A stretch of 64,000 nucleotides of DNA from Actinobacillus genomosp. 2 (lineage in GTDB: Bacteria; Pseudomonadota; Gammaproteobacteria; Enterobacterales; Pasteurellaceae). The DNA lies in assembly GCF_029773605.1 (NCBI RefSeq), contig NZ_CP103807.1, positions 248,001 through 312,000 of the forward strand, written 5' to 3'. Below are positions 10,884 through 18,270 of this stretch, piece after piece. Positions within the stretch are counted from its first letter, which is position 1, and each line of letters opens with the position of its first letter. Made by a program: the position numbers and the translations under genes. Below the pieces are notes generated by a model. That model had not been told where the DNA came from. It worked only from the letters and a program-made list of their open reading frames with translations, and did not search any database.

Positions 10884-10944
10884 TTCGATATAGATCGCAA
10901 AAATTTACTTTAAGCATGGTCTTAGATTTTTATAGTGCTATAGT
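10884..10944 (+). promoter_or_regulatory. CRP-S-like competence promoter of the second cassette
   Basis: TTCGA (10884-10888), six bases, TCGCA (10895-10899), again flanked by poly-T and AAAAATT. The -10 TATAGT is at 10939-10944, at exactly the same distance (47.5 bp) from the site centre as in the copy at 9636. The six central bases differ between the copies while both half sites are identical, which argues for selection on protein binding. Confidence 0.65.
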
Positions 10945-10949
10945 CTTCT

Positions 10950-10978
10950 TAGTGATAGGTCTGAAATAGACATCACTA
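10950..10978 (+). repeat. Inverted repeat in the leader of the glycine-rich peptide gene
   Basis: TAGTGAT (10950-10956) pairs with ATCACTA (10972-10978), with GTCT/AGAC extending the stem after a bulge. It occupies the same place as the repeat at 9696, but with a different sequence, so the hairpin itself appears to be what is conserved. Confidence 0.6.
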
Positions 10979-11007
10979 TATTAATTAATATTTAAAAAGG
11001 AGATTTT

Positions 11008-11235
11008 ATGAAAACACTAAGTGTATCAGAAGTAGTTCAGGTATTCGGTGGAAAACAGAGCTTTGTTGGTGGAGGGGGAAAAGGTCGTTGGGGAAGTTAT
11101 GGCCGTATTACAGGTAAATATACATTTAACCTTACTAAAAATATATCAATATCACCATCAATTACAGTGACTAAATTGCCAATGAAGAAACCTAAAGTAA
11201 CAGGAGGTGGTATTGGTATCAATATTCGTTATTAA
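11008..11235 (+). CDS. Glycine-rich double-glycine-leader bacteriocin precursor
   Basis: A 75-aa peptide with leader MKTLSVSEVVQVFGG, then a mature part of 60 aa beginning KQSFVGGGGKGRWGS. It is basic and glycine-rich, with alternating polar/hydrophobic stretches (YTFNLTKNISISPSITVT) that could form beta strands. It ends GGGIGINIRY. AAGGAG precedes the ATG. It has its own CRP-S-like promoter and lies just upstream of the exporter genes. The next gene overlaps its 3' end. It is unlike the helical precursor 1, so it probably has a different target. Confidence 0.75.
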   Translation: MKTLSVSEVVQVFGGKQSFVGGGGKGRWGSYGRITGKYTFNLTKNISISPSITVTKLPMKKPKVTGGGIGINIRY

Positions 11236-11425
11236 TATATTTTATATATTTTTGGTTGTTGGATGCAGTTTTAATAATAATAGAAAAAATATTTCTTATT
11301 TATCCATTCAGGATATAGATTATAATAAATGCTATTATAAATCCACATCTGAAAATTATAGAAAAATATCTACTAATGTAGAAAGAGTAATACGTTATAA
11401 TCGTTGTAAGAGAGAATTGATGTAA
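11213..11425 (+). CDS. Small lipoprotein overlapping the glycine-rich precursor, candidate immunity protein
   Basis: The frame is open from a GTG at 11207, but TTG at 11213 lies at ideal distance from AGGAGG (11202-11207), giving a 70-aa product. It starts with a short hydrophobic signal ending in a lipobox-like LVVGC, followed by an Asn-rich linker and a basic C-terminal part. It overlaps the end of the peptide gene by 23 bases in another frame, so translation is probably coupled. A membrane-anchored lipoprotein next to a bacteriocin gene is a good immunity candidate, but this is inferred. Confidence 0.55.
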   Translation: MVSIFVINIFYIFLVVGCSFNNNRKNISYLSIQDIDYNKCYYKSTSENYRKISTNVERVIRYNRCKRELM

Positions 11426-11528
11426 ATGATGTATTATTCTTATAAGGTTTTTATATTTTTATAGATATAGATGTAAACTTGATTTATATTTATATATTAT
11501 AAATATTTTATCTACTATATTGTTTTAT

Positions 11529-12788
11529 ATGTTCCGTCAAGAAGCAATAAACTTTCATAACAAGAAATGGAAAAGCACAGCTGTAATTATTTCTTCAGTA
11601 CCGAGTTGGTTAGTTTTTTCTATTTCTTTTGTTCTTACTTTATCATTTGTCTTTTTTATTACTTTTACAGATTATACTCGTCGAACAAATATATTTGGTG
11701 AAATTGTTATGCAATCTCATCCAATTATACTTTCAGCTAATAAATCAGGTTATATTTCTGAGAAATATATAGAACCACATCAGAATGTCACAAAGGGACA
11801 GCCTCTATTTAAGATTACTTTAGATCGGATTTCTAAAAGTGGCGATACAAGTTTAAACTCTATTCAGTCTTTACAGAAACAAATTCAATCTATCGATACT
11901 TCTATTGCTTTATTACAAAAAAATGAGGCAGAAACACTATTCAGTCTTAGAAAGCAAATAGATAATCATCAAAAGATTCATAAAGAAAAAAGTCAATATC
12001 TTATTGAAGTAGAGAGAACTTTAAATAAATATATGGATTTAGTAAAAAAATATGAGAAATTATTCAAACAAGGTTATTCGAGTAATGATGAAGTAAATAG
12101 TCAACGAGAAAGATATTTTTCTCAAAAGTCACTTTCTGATGAGATAAAAATGGAGTTGATTCAGCAAGAGTCTGCTATTTTACATTTAGAAAATGAAATT
12201 GAAACGCAAAAAACGAATTTTAGAAATAATATTATTCGTTATGAATTGCAACAGAATGACTTGCGCATACGTTTATTAGAATTTGAATCTATTTCCGAAT
12301 TAATCATTAATGCTCCTATGGATGGAGTCGTTGAATCTATTAATGCAACTATCGGACAGGTTATTAAAGAAGGAGATCCCTTATCACAAATTTCACCTTT
12401 GAATAAAGGTGAATATCAACTGGTTATGTGGGTACCAAATAGTGCTATCTCGTTTATTAAGTTAAATGATGAAATCAATATACGCTATGAAGCTTTTCCA
12501 TTTGAGAAATTCGGGCAATTTAAAGGATATATTCGTTCTATTTCCCATTTACCGGCTTCTCTACAAGAACTTAGTTTTTATAAAAACCTACCATTAGAAA
12601 CAAGCGAGAATATTCCTTTATATAAAATAACAGCAGAATTGCCTGATCAATTAATTACTTATAATGATAAGGATTTACATTTTATGAGTGGAATGAAAGC
12701 GGAAGCTACTTTGTTTTTAGAAAAACGTAAATTATATGAATGGATGCTTTTCCCTTTATATCAACTAACTAAAACAATGGAAGAATAA
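11529..12788 (+). CDS. Bacteriocin secretion membrane fusion protein (HlyD/CvaA-like)
   Basis: A 419-aa periplasmic adaptor that links the ABC exporter to an outer-membrane channel such as TolC. One transmembrane helix lies at about residues 27-48, followed by a biotinyl-lipoyl-like half (ANKSGYISEKYIEPHQNVTKGQPLF), a long coiled coil (about 95-250), the second lipoyl half (INAPMDGVVESI) and a beta-barrel region. ATG at 11529 is preferred over an upstream TTG because the duplicated fragment at 10688 also begins there. Its stop overlaps the start of the ABC gene. Length matches CvaA/MchE. No outer-membrane channel gene is present. Confidence 0.9.
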   Translation: MFRQEAINFHNKKWKSTAVIISSVPSWLVFSISFVLTLSFVFFITFTDYTRRTNIFGEIVMQSHPIILSANKSGYISEKYIEPHQNVTKGQPLFKITLDRISKSGDTSLNSIQSLQKQIQSIDTSIALLQKNEAETLFSLRKQIDNHQKIHKEKSQYLIEVERTLNKYMDLVKKYEKLFKQGYSSNDEVNSQRERYFSQKSLSDEIKMELIQQESAILHLENEIETQKTNFRNNIIRYELQQNDLRIRLLEFESISELIINAPMDGVVESINATIGQVIKEGDPLSQISPLNKGEYQLVMWVPNSAISFIKLNDEINIRYEAFPFEKFGQFKGYIRSISHLPASLQELSFYKNLPLETSENIPLYKITAELPDQLITYNDKDLHFMSGMKAEATLFLEKRKLYEWMLFPLYQLTKTMEE

Positions 12789-14857
12789 TGGAACAGTTGA
12801 ATTTTAATTTTTTCAGAAAAGTACCTATAACGTTACAGACAGAAACTGCTGAATGCGGATTAGCGTGTTTATCTATGATTCTAGGTTATTATAATCGTAG
12901 TAATACTCATTTATTTAATTTGCGTCGTCAGTATGGGGTTTCTTCTCGAGGTGTAAATTTACAAAATCTTATTGATATTTCTCGTCACTTAGGGTTTATA
13001 ACCCGTCCTTTATCACTTGAATTAGAGGAGGTTAATCAACTACGTTTACCCTGTATTTTACATTGGGACTTTAATCATTTTGTCGTGTTAACTAAAGTGA
13101 CTGATAAAAGTTTCATTATCCATGATCCGGCGTTTGGCAGAAAAAAATTAAGTAAAGAGCAATTTTCTAATCATTTTACAGGTATTGCTTTAGAGATTTG
13201 GACAGAAGTTAAATTTGATAGGCAAAAAAATACGAATGAAATTAGCTTCTACGAAACATTAAAGCATATTGTAGGGATAAAAGGAGCATTAATTAAGATT
13301 TTCTCACTTTCAGCGTTGATTGAGTTAATAGGCTTACTTATGCCGATTGGTACTCAGCTAGTTATGGACCATGTTATTCAAGCGAAGGATCAATCCTTAC
13401 TATTAGTCATTTGTATCGGGTTATGCTTATTTACATTTTTTAGTAGTGCCGTCAGTATGTTTAGGGCTTGGATTTCATTGAAAATGAGCTATTTAATTAA
13501 CTTTCAATGGACATCAAGTTTCTTTTCTCATTTATTGAAATTACCTTTAGTCTTTTTTGAAAAAAGGCAAGTAGGAGATATTCACTCTCGTTTTGATTCA
13601 CTTTCTATAATTCAAAAAACACTAACATCAAGTATTGTTGCTACAATTATTGATTCAATAATGGCAATTTGTTTAGTTGTCATGATGATCTTGTATGGTG
13701 GTTGGCTATTTGGGGTCGTATTAGGCTTTTCTGTCGTATATTTGACTTTAAGAATGATTACGTATTGGACATATCGTCAGATCTCAGAAGAAAAAATTAT
13801 TAAAGCTGCAAAATCACATTCACATTTTATGGAAACTTTATATGGCATTACTACGTTAAAGTCGCTTGATTTATTGCAAAAACGGGAAGAGCAGTGGATG
13901 TCTTTAAATGCAGACTCATTTAATACAGGAATTAGAATTACAAAGTTAGATATGCTATTTGGGGGAATTCATACTTTTATTTCAACTTTAGAACAGATCT
14001 CTATTTTATGGATTGGTGCGAATTTAGTTATTGAAAATATAATGACATTAGGTATGTTTGTCGCATTCAATGCTTATAGAGGTTCATTTTCAGCTAGAAT
14101 AGCGAATCTTATCAATATTTTCTTTAGTCTAAAAATCTTATCTTTACATCGTGAACGAGTAGCGGATATCGCATTAAATGAGGTTGAAGAAGAAAGTAAA
14201 AAGCCTTTTGATATTACTGCGAATGATGCATCTATTTCGGTTAAGGATCTTTGTTTTCAGTATGATCAATTTTCCCAGCCAATATTAACAGATATACAGC
14301 TTGATATTAAATCAGGAGAGAGTGTCGCTATTAGTGCGGCATCCGGATTTGGAAAAACGACTTTATTAAAGTTAATGACCGGTTTATTAAAACCAAGTTC
14401 GGGAACGATTTATTTTAATAATGTAGATATTTATCAATTTGGTTTAAGTAATTATCGTAAACAAATTGCTTGTGTTCTACAAGATGATAAATTTTTTTCA
14501 GGATCTATTTTAGACAATATTGTGAGTTTTGAGGAAAACTATGATCGAGAGTTTGCGATTGAGTGTGCAAAGTTAGCAAATATTCATCAGGAAATTATGG
14601 CTATGCCAATGAATTATGAAACCCTCTTGGGCAAATTTGGACAAAATTTATCCGGAGGACAAAAACAACGCTTATTTATTGCCAGAGCTTTATATAAAAG
14701 ACCTAAAATTTTATTTATGGACGAAGCTACTAGTCATTTGGATGAGGAAAATGAGAAAGTGATTAATCAAGCTATTTCAAATCTTAATATTACTCGAGTA
14801 ATTATTGCTCATAGAAAATCAACGCTCGAAAGTACGAATAGAATAATCTATCTATAA
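12788..14857 (+). CDS. Peptidase-containing ABC transporter for microcin export (CvaB-like)
   Basis: A 689-aa bifunctional exporter that cuts off double-glycine leaders and transports the peptide. The N-terminal C39 peptidase domain has its triad at C23 (ETAECGLAC), H97 (DFNHFVV) and D113 (IHDPAFG). Six transmembrane helices follow at about 165-440. The ATPase domain has a Walker A that departs from consensus (AASGFGKT near 516, Ala for the first Gly), signature LSGGQKQR near 620, Walker B ILFMDEATS, and the switch His in IIAHRKS. The ATG shares one base with the upstream stop codon. It should process every double-glycine peptide here. Confidence 0.95.
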   Translation: MEQLNFNFFRKVPITLQTETAECGLACLSMILGYYNRSNTHLFNLRRQYGVSSRGVNLQNLIDISRHLGFITRPLSLELEEVNQLRLPCILHWDFNHFVVLTKVTDKSFIIHDPAFGRKKLSKEQFSNHFTGIALEIWTEVKFDRQKNTNEISFYETLKHIVGIKGALIKIFSLSALIELIGLLMPIGTQLVMDHVIQAKDQSLLLVICIGLCLFTFFSSAVSMFRAWISLKMSYLINFQWTSSFFSHLLKLPLVFFEKRQVGDIHSRFDSLSIIQKTLTSSIVATIIDSIMAICLVVMMILYGGWLFGVVLGFSVVYLTLRMITYWTYRQISEEKIIKAAKSHSHFMETLYGITTLKSLDLLQKREEQWMSLNADSFNTGIRITKLDMLFGGIHTFISTLEQISILWIGANLVIENIMTLGMFVAFNAYRGSFSARIANLINIFFSLKILSLHRERVADIALNEVEEESKKPFDITANDASISVKDLCFQYDQFSQPILTDIQLDIKSGESVAISAASGFGKTTLLKLMTGLLKPSSGTIYFNNVDIYQFGLSNYRKQIACVLQDDKFFSGSILDNIVSFEENYDREFAIECAKLANIHQEIMAMPMNYETLLGKFGQNLSGGQKQRLFIARALYKRPKILFMDEATSHLDEENEKVINQAISNLNITRVIIAHRKSTLESTNRIIYL

Positions 14858-14882
14858 TATTCATTATATAAAGAAAAAGGAG

Positions 14883-15059
14883 GTGTTTATTAGTAAAGAT
14901 GATAAACAAGTTTTAAAACTTATGGTAGGAATAGTATCTCTGATACTATGTATTATTTTTAGAGATACTTTTCGACCATTTTTAATTATGTTGATATGTT
15001 TTAGCATGGTTAAAATTTGGGATTATATTGATAAATTTAAAAAAGGAGATTCTAAATGA
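14883..15059 (+). CDS. Small membrane protein before the last bacteriocin gene
   Basis: A frame of up to 58 codons encoding two hydrophobic segments (LMVGIVSLILCIIF and LIMLICFSMV) and a basic tail; its TGA overlaps the ATG of the next gene (ATGA). It is a likely immunity protein. The start is unusual: GTG at 14883 overlaps the AAAGGAGG ribosome site, while ATT at 14889 (giving SKDDKQ) sits at the ideal distance. No ATG is available in frame. Either a non-canonical start is used or the ATG has been lost. Confidence 0.5.
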   Translation: MFISKDDKQVLKLMVGIVSLILCIIFRDTFRPFLIMLICFSMVKIWDYIDKFKKGDSK

Positions 15060-15259
15060 AAACCTTAGATAATCAGTCTATTCAATTTGTTAGCGGTGGT
15101 ATGGGCTTTGGTTTTATTAAAGCTATTGATTGGCTCGGAAGATATTTTGCTGTTGAAGAGAGTTTTAAAAAACTCCACGATCATATCGAACCATCCAAAG
15201 TTATTAGACCATCAGGAATACCAATAGACAGTAAAACAGGTAAGTATGTAACACATTAA
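15056..15259 (+). CDS. Double-glycine-leader bacteriocin precursor 3
   Basis: A 67-aa peptide with leader MKTLDNQSIQFVSGG and a 52-aa mature part, MGFGFIKAIDWLGRYFAVEE and onward, which is amphipathic at its start and ends GKYVTH. AAAAGGAG lies before the ATG, and the start overlaps the stop of the small membrane protein, so the two are co-translated. It has no promoter of its own and would be transcribed with the exporter genes. The Mu-like element is inserted 30 bp after its stop. Confidence 0.7.
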   Translation: MKTLDNQSIQFVSGGMGFGFIKAIDWLGRYFAVEESFKKLHDHIEPSKVIRPSGIPIDSKTGKYVTH

Positions 15260-15267
15260 TTAGCGAC

Positions 15268-15289
15268 AAGGGTACTAGTTAGCACCCTT
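15268..15289. terminator. Hairpin at the end of the bacteriocin locus, interrupted by the element
   Basis: AAGGGT (15268-15273) pairs with ACCCTT (15284-15289), whose last five bases are the target duplication of the adjacent element. In the ancestral site this hairpin would have lain between the converging bacteriocin operon and dnaE. Confidence 0.5.
15285..15289. repeat. 5-bp target site duplication, left copy
   Basis: CCCTT directly precedes the TG end of the element and is repeated at 20324-20328. Five base pairs is the length made by Mu transposition. Confidence 0.85.
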
Positions 15290-15340
15290 TGCAGTGAACC
15301 ACAAAAACTGCGAAACAAAACCATAAAAAGTACGAAAGAT
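15290..15340 (-). repeat. Mu-like right end (R1, R2 transposase sites)
   Basis: TGCAGTGAACC leads into R1, CACAAAAACTGCGAAA, with CGAAA at 15311-15315. R2, CATAAAAAGTACGAAA, has CGAAA at 15333-15337. The 22-bp spacing is the R1-R2 spacing of phage Mu. Confidence 0.8.
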
Positions 15341-15350
15341 TTTAGATATA

Positions 15351-15392
15351 AAAAAATGCTTTATTCCATCGTTGGATAAAGCATTTTTTATT
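15351..15392. terminator. Strong terminator at the right end of the element
   Basis: A 14-bp stem AAAAAATGCTTTAT / ATAAAGCATTTTTT with an 11-base loop, with A/T runs on both sides, so it can work in both directions. It ends the capsid operon inside the element. Confidence 0.85.
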
Positions 15393-15460
15393 GTAATGTG
15401 AAGAAACTTTCTTTCAATCAGTAGCAATTTTCAATGCAAAAAATTGAAAGGTAAAAGCTA

Positions 15461-16393
15461 TTATTTAATACAATTTTGAATCAAATAACCTGCTGATTTT
15501 CCTACAAGGAAAGGGGTATTGATATCCGTGCAACGAATGATTTTAACTTTACCGCCTTTTTCTTGGTAAGTATCAACAAACAGCCCATCTTTACGGCGTA
15601 CCGTGTAACCGTAAGACGGTTCAAAAACATTTCCTTTTTTACTGTTTTCTTTTTTATCCTTATTGCTTGGGACGTAAGCCAAAACAATACAATTTGACCA
15701 AACTTTTTCTAAATTGCCGTCTTTCTCTTGCGATGCTGCACCGATTTTAACAATATCAACGCCAATCAGTTCAGCAAAAATTTCAGGGGTTAAAATACCT
15801 GTGCGAGTGTATTTGATACGTTCTAAAAGGTTCGTATTTTCTTTTAATACTTTCCAAACATCAGACGCAATTACGCAAACATTCGGTAAACGCCCAATAG
15901 TGGCGGAAATAGCTTCTAAACCTTCATTAATAAATTTCAAAGGGTCTGATTTTGCGTTAGTAAAACGTTGCGTATCGGTAAGTTTAACTACATTTTCAGG
16001 GGCGTAGTTATCCGCATTTTGAGCTATTTCAGCAACAGCAACTTCACGCCCTAAAGCGATTACATTTTGCACCACTGAAAGAGCGTATTTCTTGAGTGGA
16101 TAACTTGCATCATTATCTTCACGATAATCAATAGGGTATTCTACATCGTGTTCTTTCAGTTCAACGTGTAAACTTGTAATATCTTCAGGCATTAAGCGAT
16201 TTGAATCACCGTGTATTTCTCGAACAGTTGAACCCACTCGAAAAGCTAAACGCCCAAACTGTGGGATTTTGCCCGCTTCTTTTTCAATTTCTACAACAGG
16301 CATCAGCACTTCTGAAACTAGCTCATTATTGTGATAACCTTGAGCTAATTCAGTTAAAATAGGGTCTTGAATACGTTTATTTGTTAAACTCAT
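15461..16393 (-). CDS. Phage major capsid protein
   Basis: A 310-aa protein starting MSLTNKRIQDPILTELAQGY, with GSTVREIHGD, HDVEYPIDYRE and a C-terminal half (VIASDVWKVLKE, YTRTGILTPEIFAELIGVDIV, SYGYTVRRKDGLFVDTY) typical of tailed-phage capsid subunits of the HK97-fold class. It follows the protease/scaffold gene by 3 bases, the usual phage order. AAAAGGAG precedes the ATG. It is the last gene before the right end; the tail genes that would follow in a Mu-like phage are missing. Family assignment rests on sequence feel and context, not on a search. Confidence 0.75.
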   Translation of the reverse strand: MSLTNKRIQDPILTELAQGYHNNELVSEVLMPVVEIEKEAGKIPQFGRLAFRVGSTVREIHGDSNRLMPEDITSLHVELKEHDVEYPIDYREDNDASYPLKKYALSVVQNVIALGREVAVAEIAQNADNYAPENVVKLTDTQRFTNAKSDPLKFINEGLEAISATIGRLPNVCVIASDVWKVLKENTNLLERIKYTRTGILTPEIFAELIGVDIVKIGAASQEKDGNLEKVWSNCIVLAYVPSNKDKKENSKKGNVFEPSYGYTVRRKDGLFVDTYQEKGGKVKIIRCTDINTPFLVGKSAGYLIQNCIK

Positions 16394-16396
16394 TTT

Positions 16397-17287
16397 TTAT
16401 TCTCCTTTTTGATTATGAACAACATCAAATGCTTCTGAATAGCTCAATTTATGAACACTTGCATAAGTGCGGATTTCTTGATCTAACTCAATCATTTCAG
16501 GCGGTGTATTTTCAGCATATTTAACAAAATTTTCATTTTGCTTTTCACTTGCTCTTTCTTTCGTTGCAATTTCGCCAAAATAGATGATTTGCGGTTGAGC
16601 ATTGAAAAAATCTTGCATTTTTTGCAATAGGCTTTCATTTTCGCCAAATTCGATAAAGTCGCCTTGATCATAGCGTTCTGCAAAATTTAGAAGCTCTACA
16701 GCGTTCTCTTTTGCTACAGGGGCTAATTTTCCCTTTCTGATAAGTGATTCGGCAAAATGTAGAATTTTTCCTTTTTCATTAATAGCAAGTTGATTTTTTA
16801 AGCGTGCATTTTCTGCTTTTAATTTTTCCAGCTCTGAAAGTTCATTATCAGCATAATCAGAAAAATCAACTACGCCTTGTTCATTTTCTGCAAAAATAGG
16901 ATTTTTCAAGCCTTTCACGGCTGGAGCCATTGCTCCTAAAAAGCCCACGTGTCGTAAATATAACGCCCCTTTTTTTGGGTTATTTTCACTATCTGGCAAA
17001 TAGAAAGACGCAGAAATTTTTTTATAACGCCCATTTTTTACCATTTCTGAAAAAGCAGGATCGACTTGGTGCAATTCAGCTTTTAATACATCGCTTTCTA
17101 AGTGCAAGCCCTTAACCCACGCATAAGCAGGATGATTGTATTCCGGGTGTCCTATCACAACAGGGGCTTCAAATGTATTCACATCATAGGCTTCAACAAC
17201 TTTCTGTAAGTCTTTTACGGTAATGTTTACTTCTGTGCCATGTGTGTCTTTACGTTTCCCCGCTTTAAAAATTTCAATTAACTGCAT
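16397..17287 (-). CDS. Phage prohead protease/scaffold (Mu gpI-like)
   Basis: A 296-aa protein beginning MQLIEIFKAGKRKDTHGTEV. The first half has features of Mu I-type head proteases: VVIGHPEYNHPAYAWVKGL, GRYKKISASFY and LRHVGFLGAMAPAVKGL. The second half (about 150-296) is a charged helical region (LEKLKAENARLKNQLA) expected of a scaffold. The start at 17287 is chosen because it follows AAGGTC and overlaps the end of the mor-like gene by 14 bases; an in-frame ATG ten codons upstream lies deeper inside mor. It would process the capsid encoded next. Confidence 0.75.
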   Translation of the reverse strand: MQLIEIFKAGKRKDTHGTEVNITVKDLQKVVEAYDVNTFEAPVVIGHPEYNHPAYAWVKGLHLESDVLKAELHQVDPAFSEMVKNGRYKKISASFYLPDSENNPKKGALYLRHVGFLGAMAPAVKGLKNPIFAENEQGVVDFSDYADNELSELEKLKAENARLKNQLAINEKGKILHFAESLIRKGKLAPVAKENAVELLNFAERYDQGDFIEFGENESLLQKMQDFFNAQPQIIYFGEIATKERASEKQNENFVKYAENTPPEMIELDQEIRTYASVHKLSYSEAFDVVHNQKGE

Positions 17288-17600
17288 TTTTATGACCTTC
17301 TTTTGATTTTTTAACAATATGGTAAACCCACTGCACTGAAATCCCGTGTTTTTTAGCTAAATAAGCGTGATTTTTGCCATTGAATTCTTTAGCAATTAAG
17401 CGGGCTCTAGCACTTGCTTTATTTGAGCTACCTTTAGGGATATAAATACTACTACCGCCACAATGATGGGAAATTCTTTCCATTAAAAAGGAATACAATT
17501 CATCACTATTTTTTATTGCAAAACGTTCAGCCGCTTCTTGTACTGCACCACCTACCCCATAAATAAATTCTCCCCACACAAATTCAGAATTATCTTGCAT
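17274..17600 (-). CDS. Mor-family transcriptional activator
   Basis: A 108-aa protein related to Mor and C of phage Mu, which switch on middle and late phage promoters. ATG at 17600 follows AAGGAGG. The dimerisation part contains YSFLMERISHHCGGSSIYIPKG; the C-terminal helix-turn-helix is ARLIAKEFNGKNHAYLAKKHGISVQWVYHIVKK in outline. In the element it sits directly before, and overlaps, the head genes. It might activate them, or helper-phage promoters. Three CGTTTAAAT repeats lie 120-160 bp upstream. Confidence 0.8.
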   Translation of the reverse strand: MQDNSEFVWGEFIYGVGGAVQEAAERFAIKNSDELYSFLMERISHHCGGSSIYIPKGSSNKASARARLIAKEFNGKNHAYLAKKHGISVQWVYHIVKKSKEGHKNAVN

Positions 17601-17720
17601 AGTTCCTCCTTGCAATATACGAACACTCTAAATCAGTTTAAAGCAAACTTCTTTTAAAGTGCTTTAAAGAAAAATAAAACGCTCCACAAAGCATTACATA
17701 TAAATTAGAAAAAAGAATAG

Positions 17721-17760
17721 CGTTTAAATACCGTTTAAATGATCGCTAAAACGTTTAAAT
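17721..17760. repeat. Three CGTTTAAAT direct repeats upstream of the mor-like gene
   Basis: CGTTTAAAT occurs at 17721-17729, 17732-17740 and 17752-17760. The steps of 11 and 20 bp are near one and two helical turns, as in regulator or replication iterons. The 17601-17967 gap also contains a palindromic TTTAAAGTGCTTTAAA and a terminator; no coding region is seen in it. Confidence 0.65.
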
Positions 17761-17897
17761 AAATCTAATCAATAAAACCTACCGCTTTTGATTAAATAGT
17801 GCTTAAAATCGCTTTCTGTGCATTTTGTGAAATTGGGGAAAGTGGTAAAGATTTTTCTATTATGTATGTTTTTTCATTTTCTTCTTCGATAAAAAGA

Positions 17898-17926
17898 AAA
17901 AAGCACTAACTTTTTACAGTTAGTGC
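17898..17926 (-). terminator. Terminator after the small unknown genes
   Basis: GCACTAACT / AGTTAGTGC (17903-17911, 17918-17926), followed on the minus strand by TTTTTTCTTTTT. It divides the element into an early-type unit and the mor-head unit. Confidence 0.85.
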
Positions 17927-17967
17927 CTTCTAAAATGATTAAATTTTTCTTATAGCTTAATCTCAAA

Positions 17968-18270
17968 TTATAAACAACGTTCTACTTTTTCTAATCCATC
18001 TATTGCCAAATTTAGGATATCAACGTTATTTTTTAATGATAAGGCAAATTTTATAAGCATTTCCGCTTTTATTTCCTTACATTCACTATCATTAGAAATT
18101 CCAATATCTAACATAGTTTTTGAAATTCCTTCGATAGCTTGCAAAGAATCTAATCTTGCACTATCAAACATTGTGTAATAATCTTTCATTAGTTGCGGAT
18201 TGTTTTCTTTTTGGCTTTCTAGAAAATGGCCTAATGCGGTATTGAGTACAAAATAGATGCTACTACTCAT
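17968..18270 (-). CDS. Unknown small protein of the element (100 aa)
   Basis: A 100-aa, mostly helical, acidic protein, MSSSIYFVLNTALGHFLESQ and onward, with no motif I recognise. The ATG at 18270 overlaps the end of the preceding gene by eight bases (ATGAGTAG), indicating coupled translation. A terminator follows. Such pairs of small helical proteins are common in early regions of phages and phage satellites, but no function can be claimed. Confidence 0.6.
   Translation of the reverse strand: MSSSIYFVLNTALGHFLESQKENNPQLMKDYYTMFDSARLDSLQAIEGISKTMLDIGISNDSECKEIKAEMLIKFALSLKNNVDILNLAIDGLEKVERCL

Noticed and set aside
15461-17600. Simple remnant of a complete Mu prophage
   Set aside because: Not excluded, but less likely: both termini, the target duplication and overlapping gene starts are intact, whereas decay by deletion normally removes an end or leaves broken genes.
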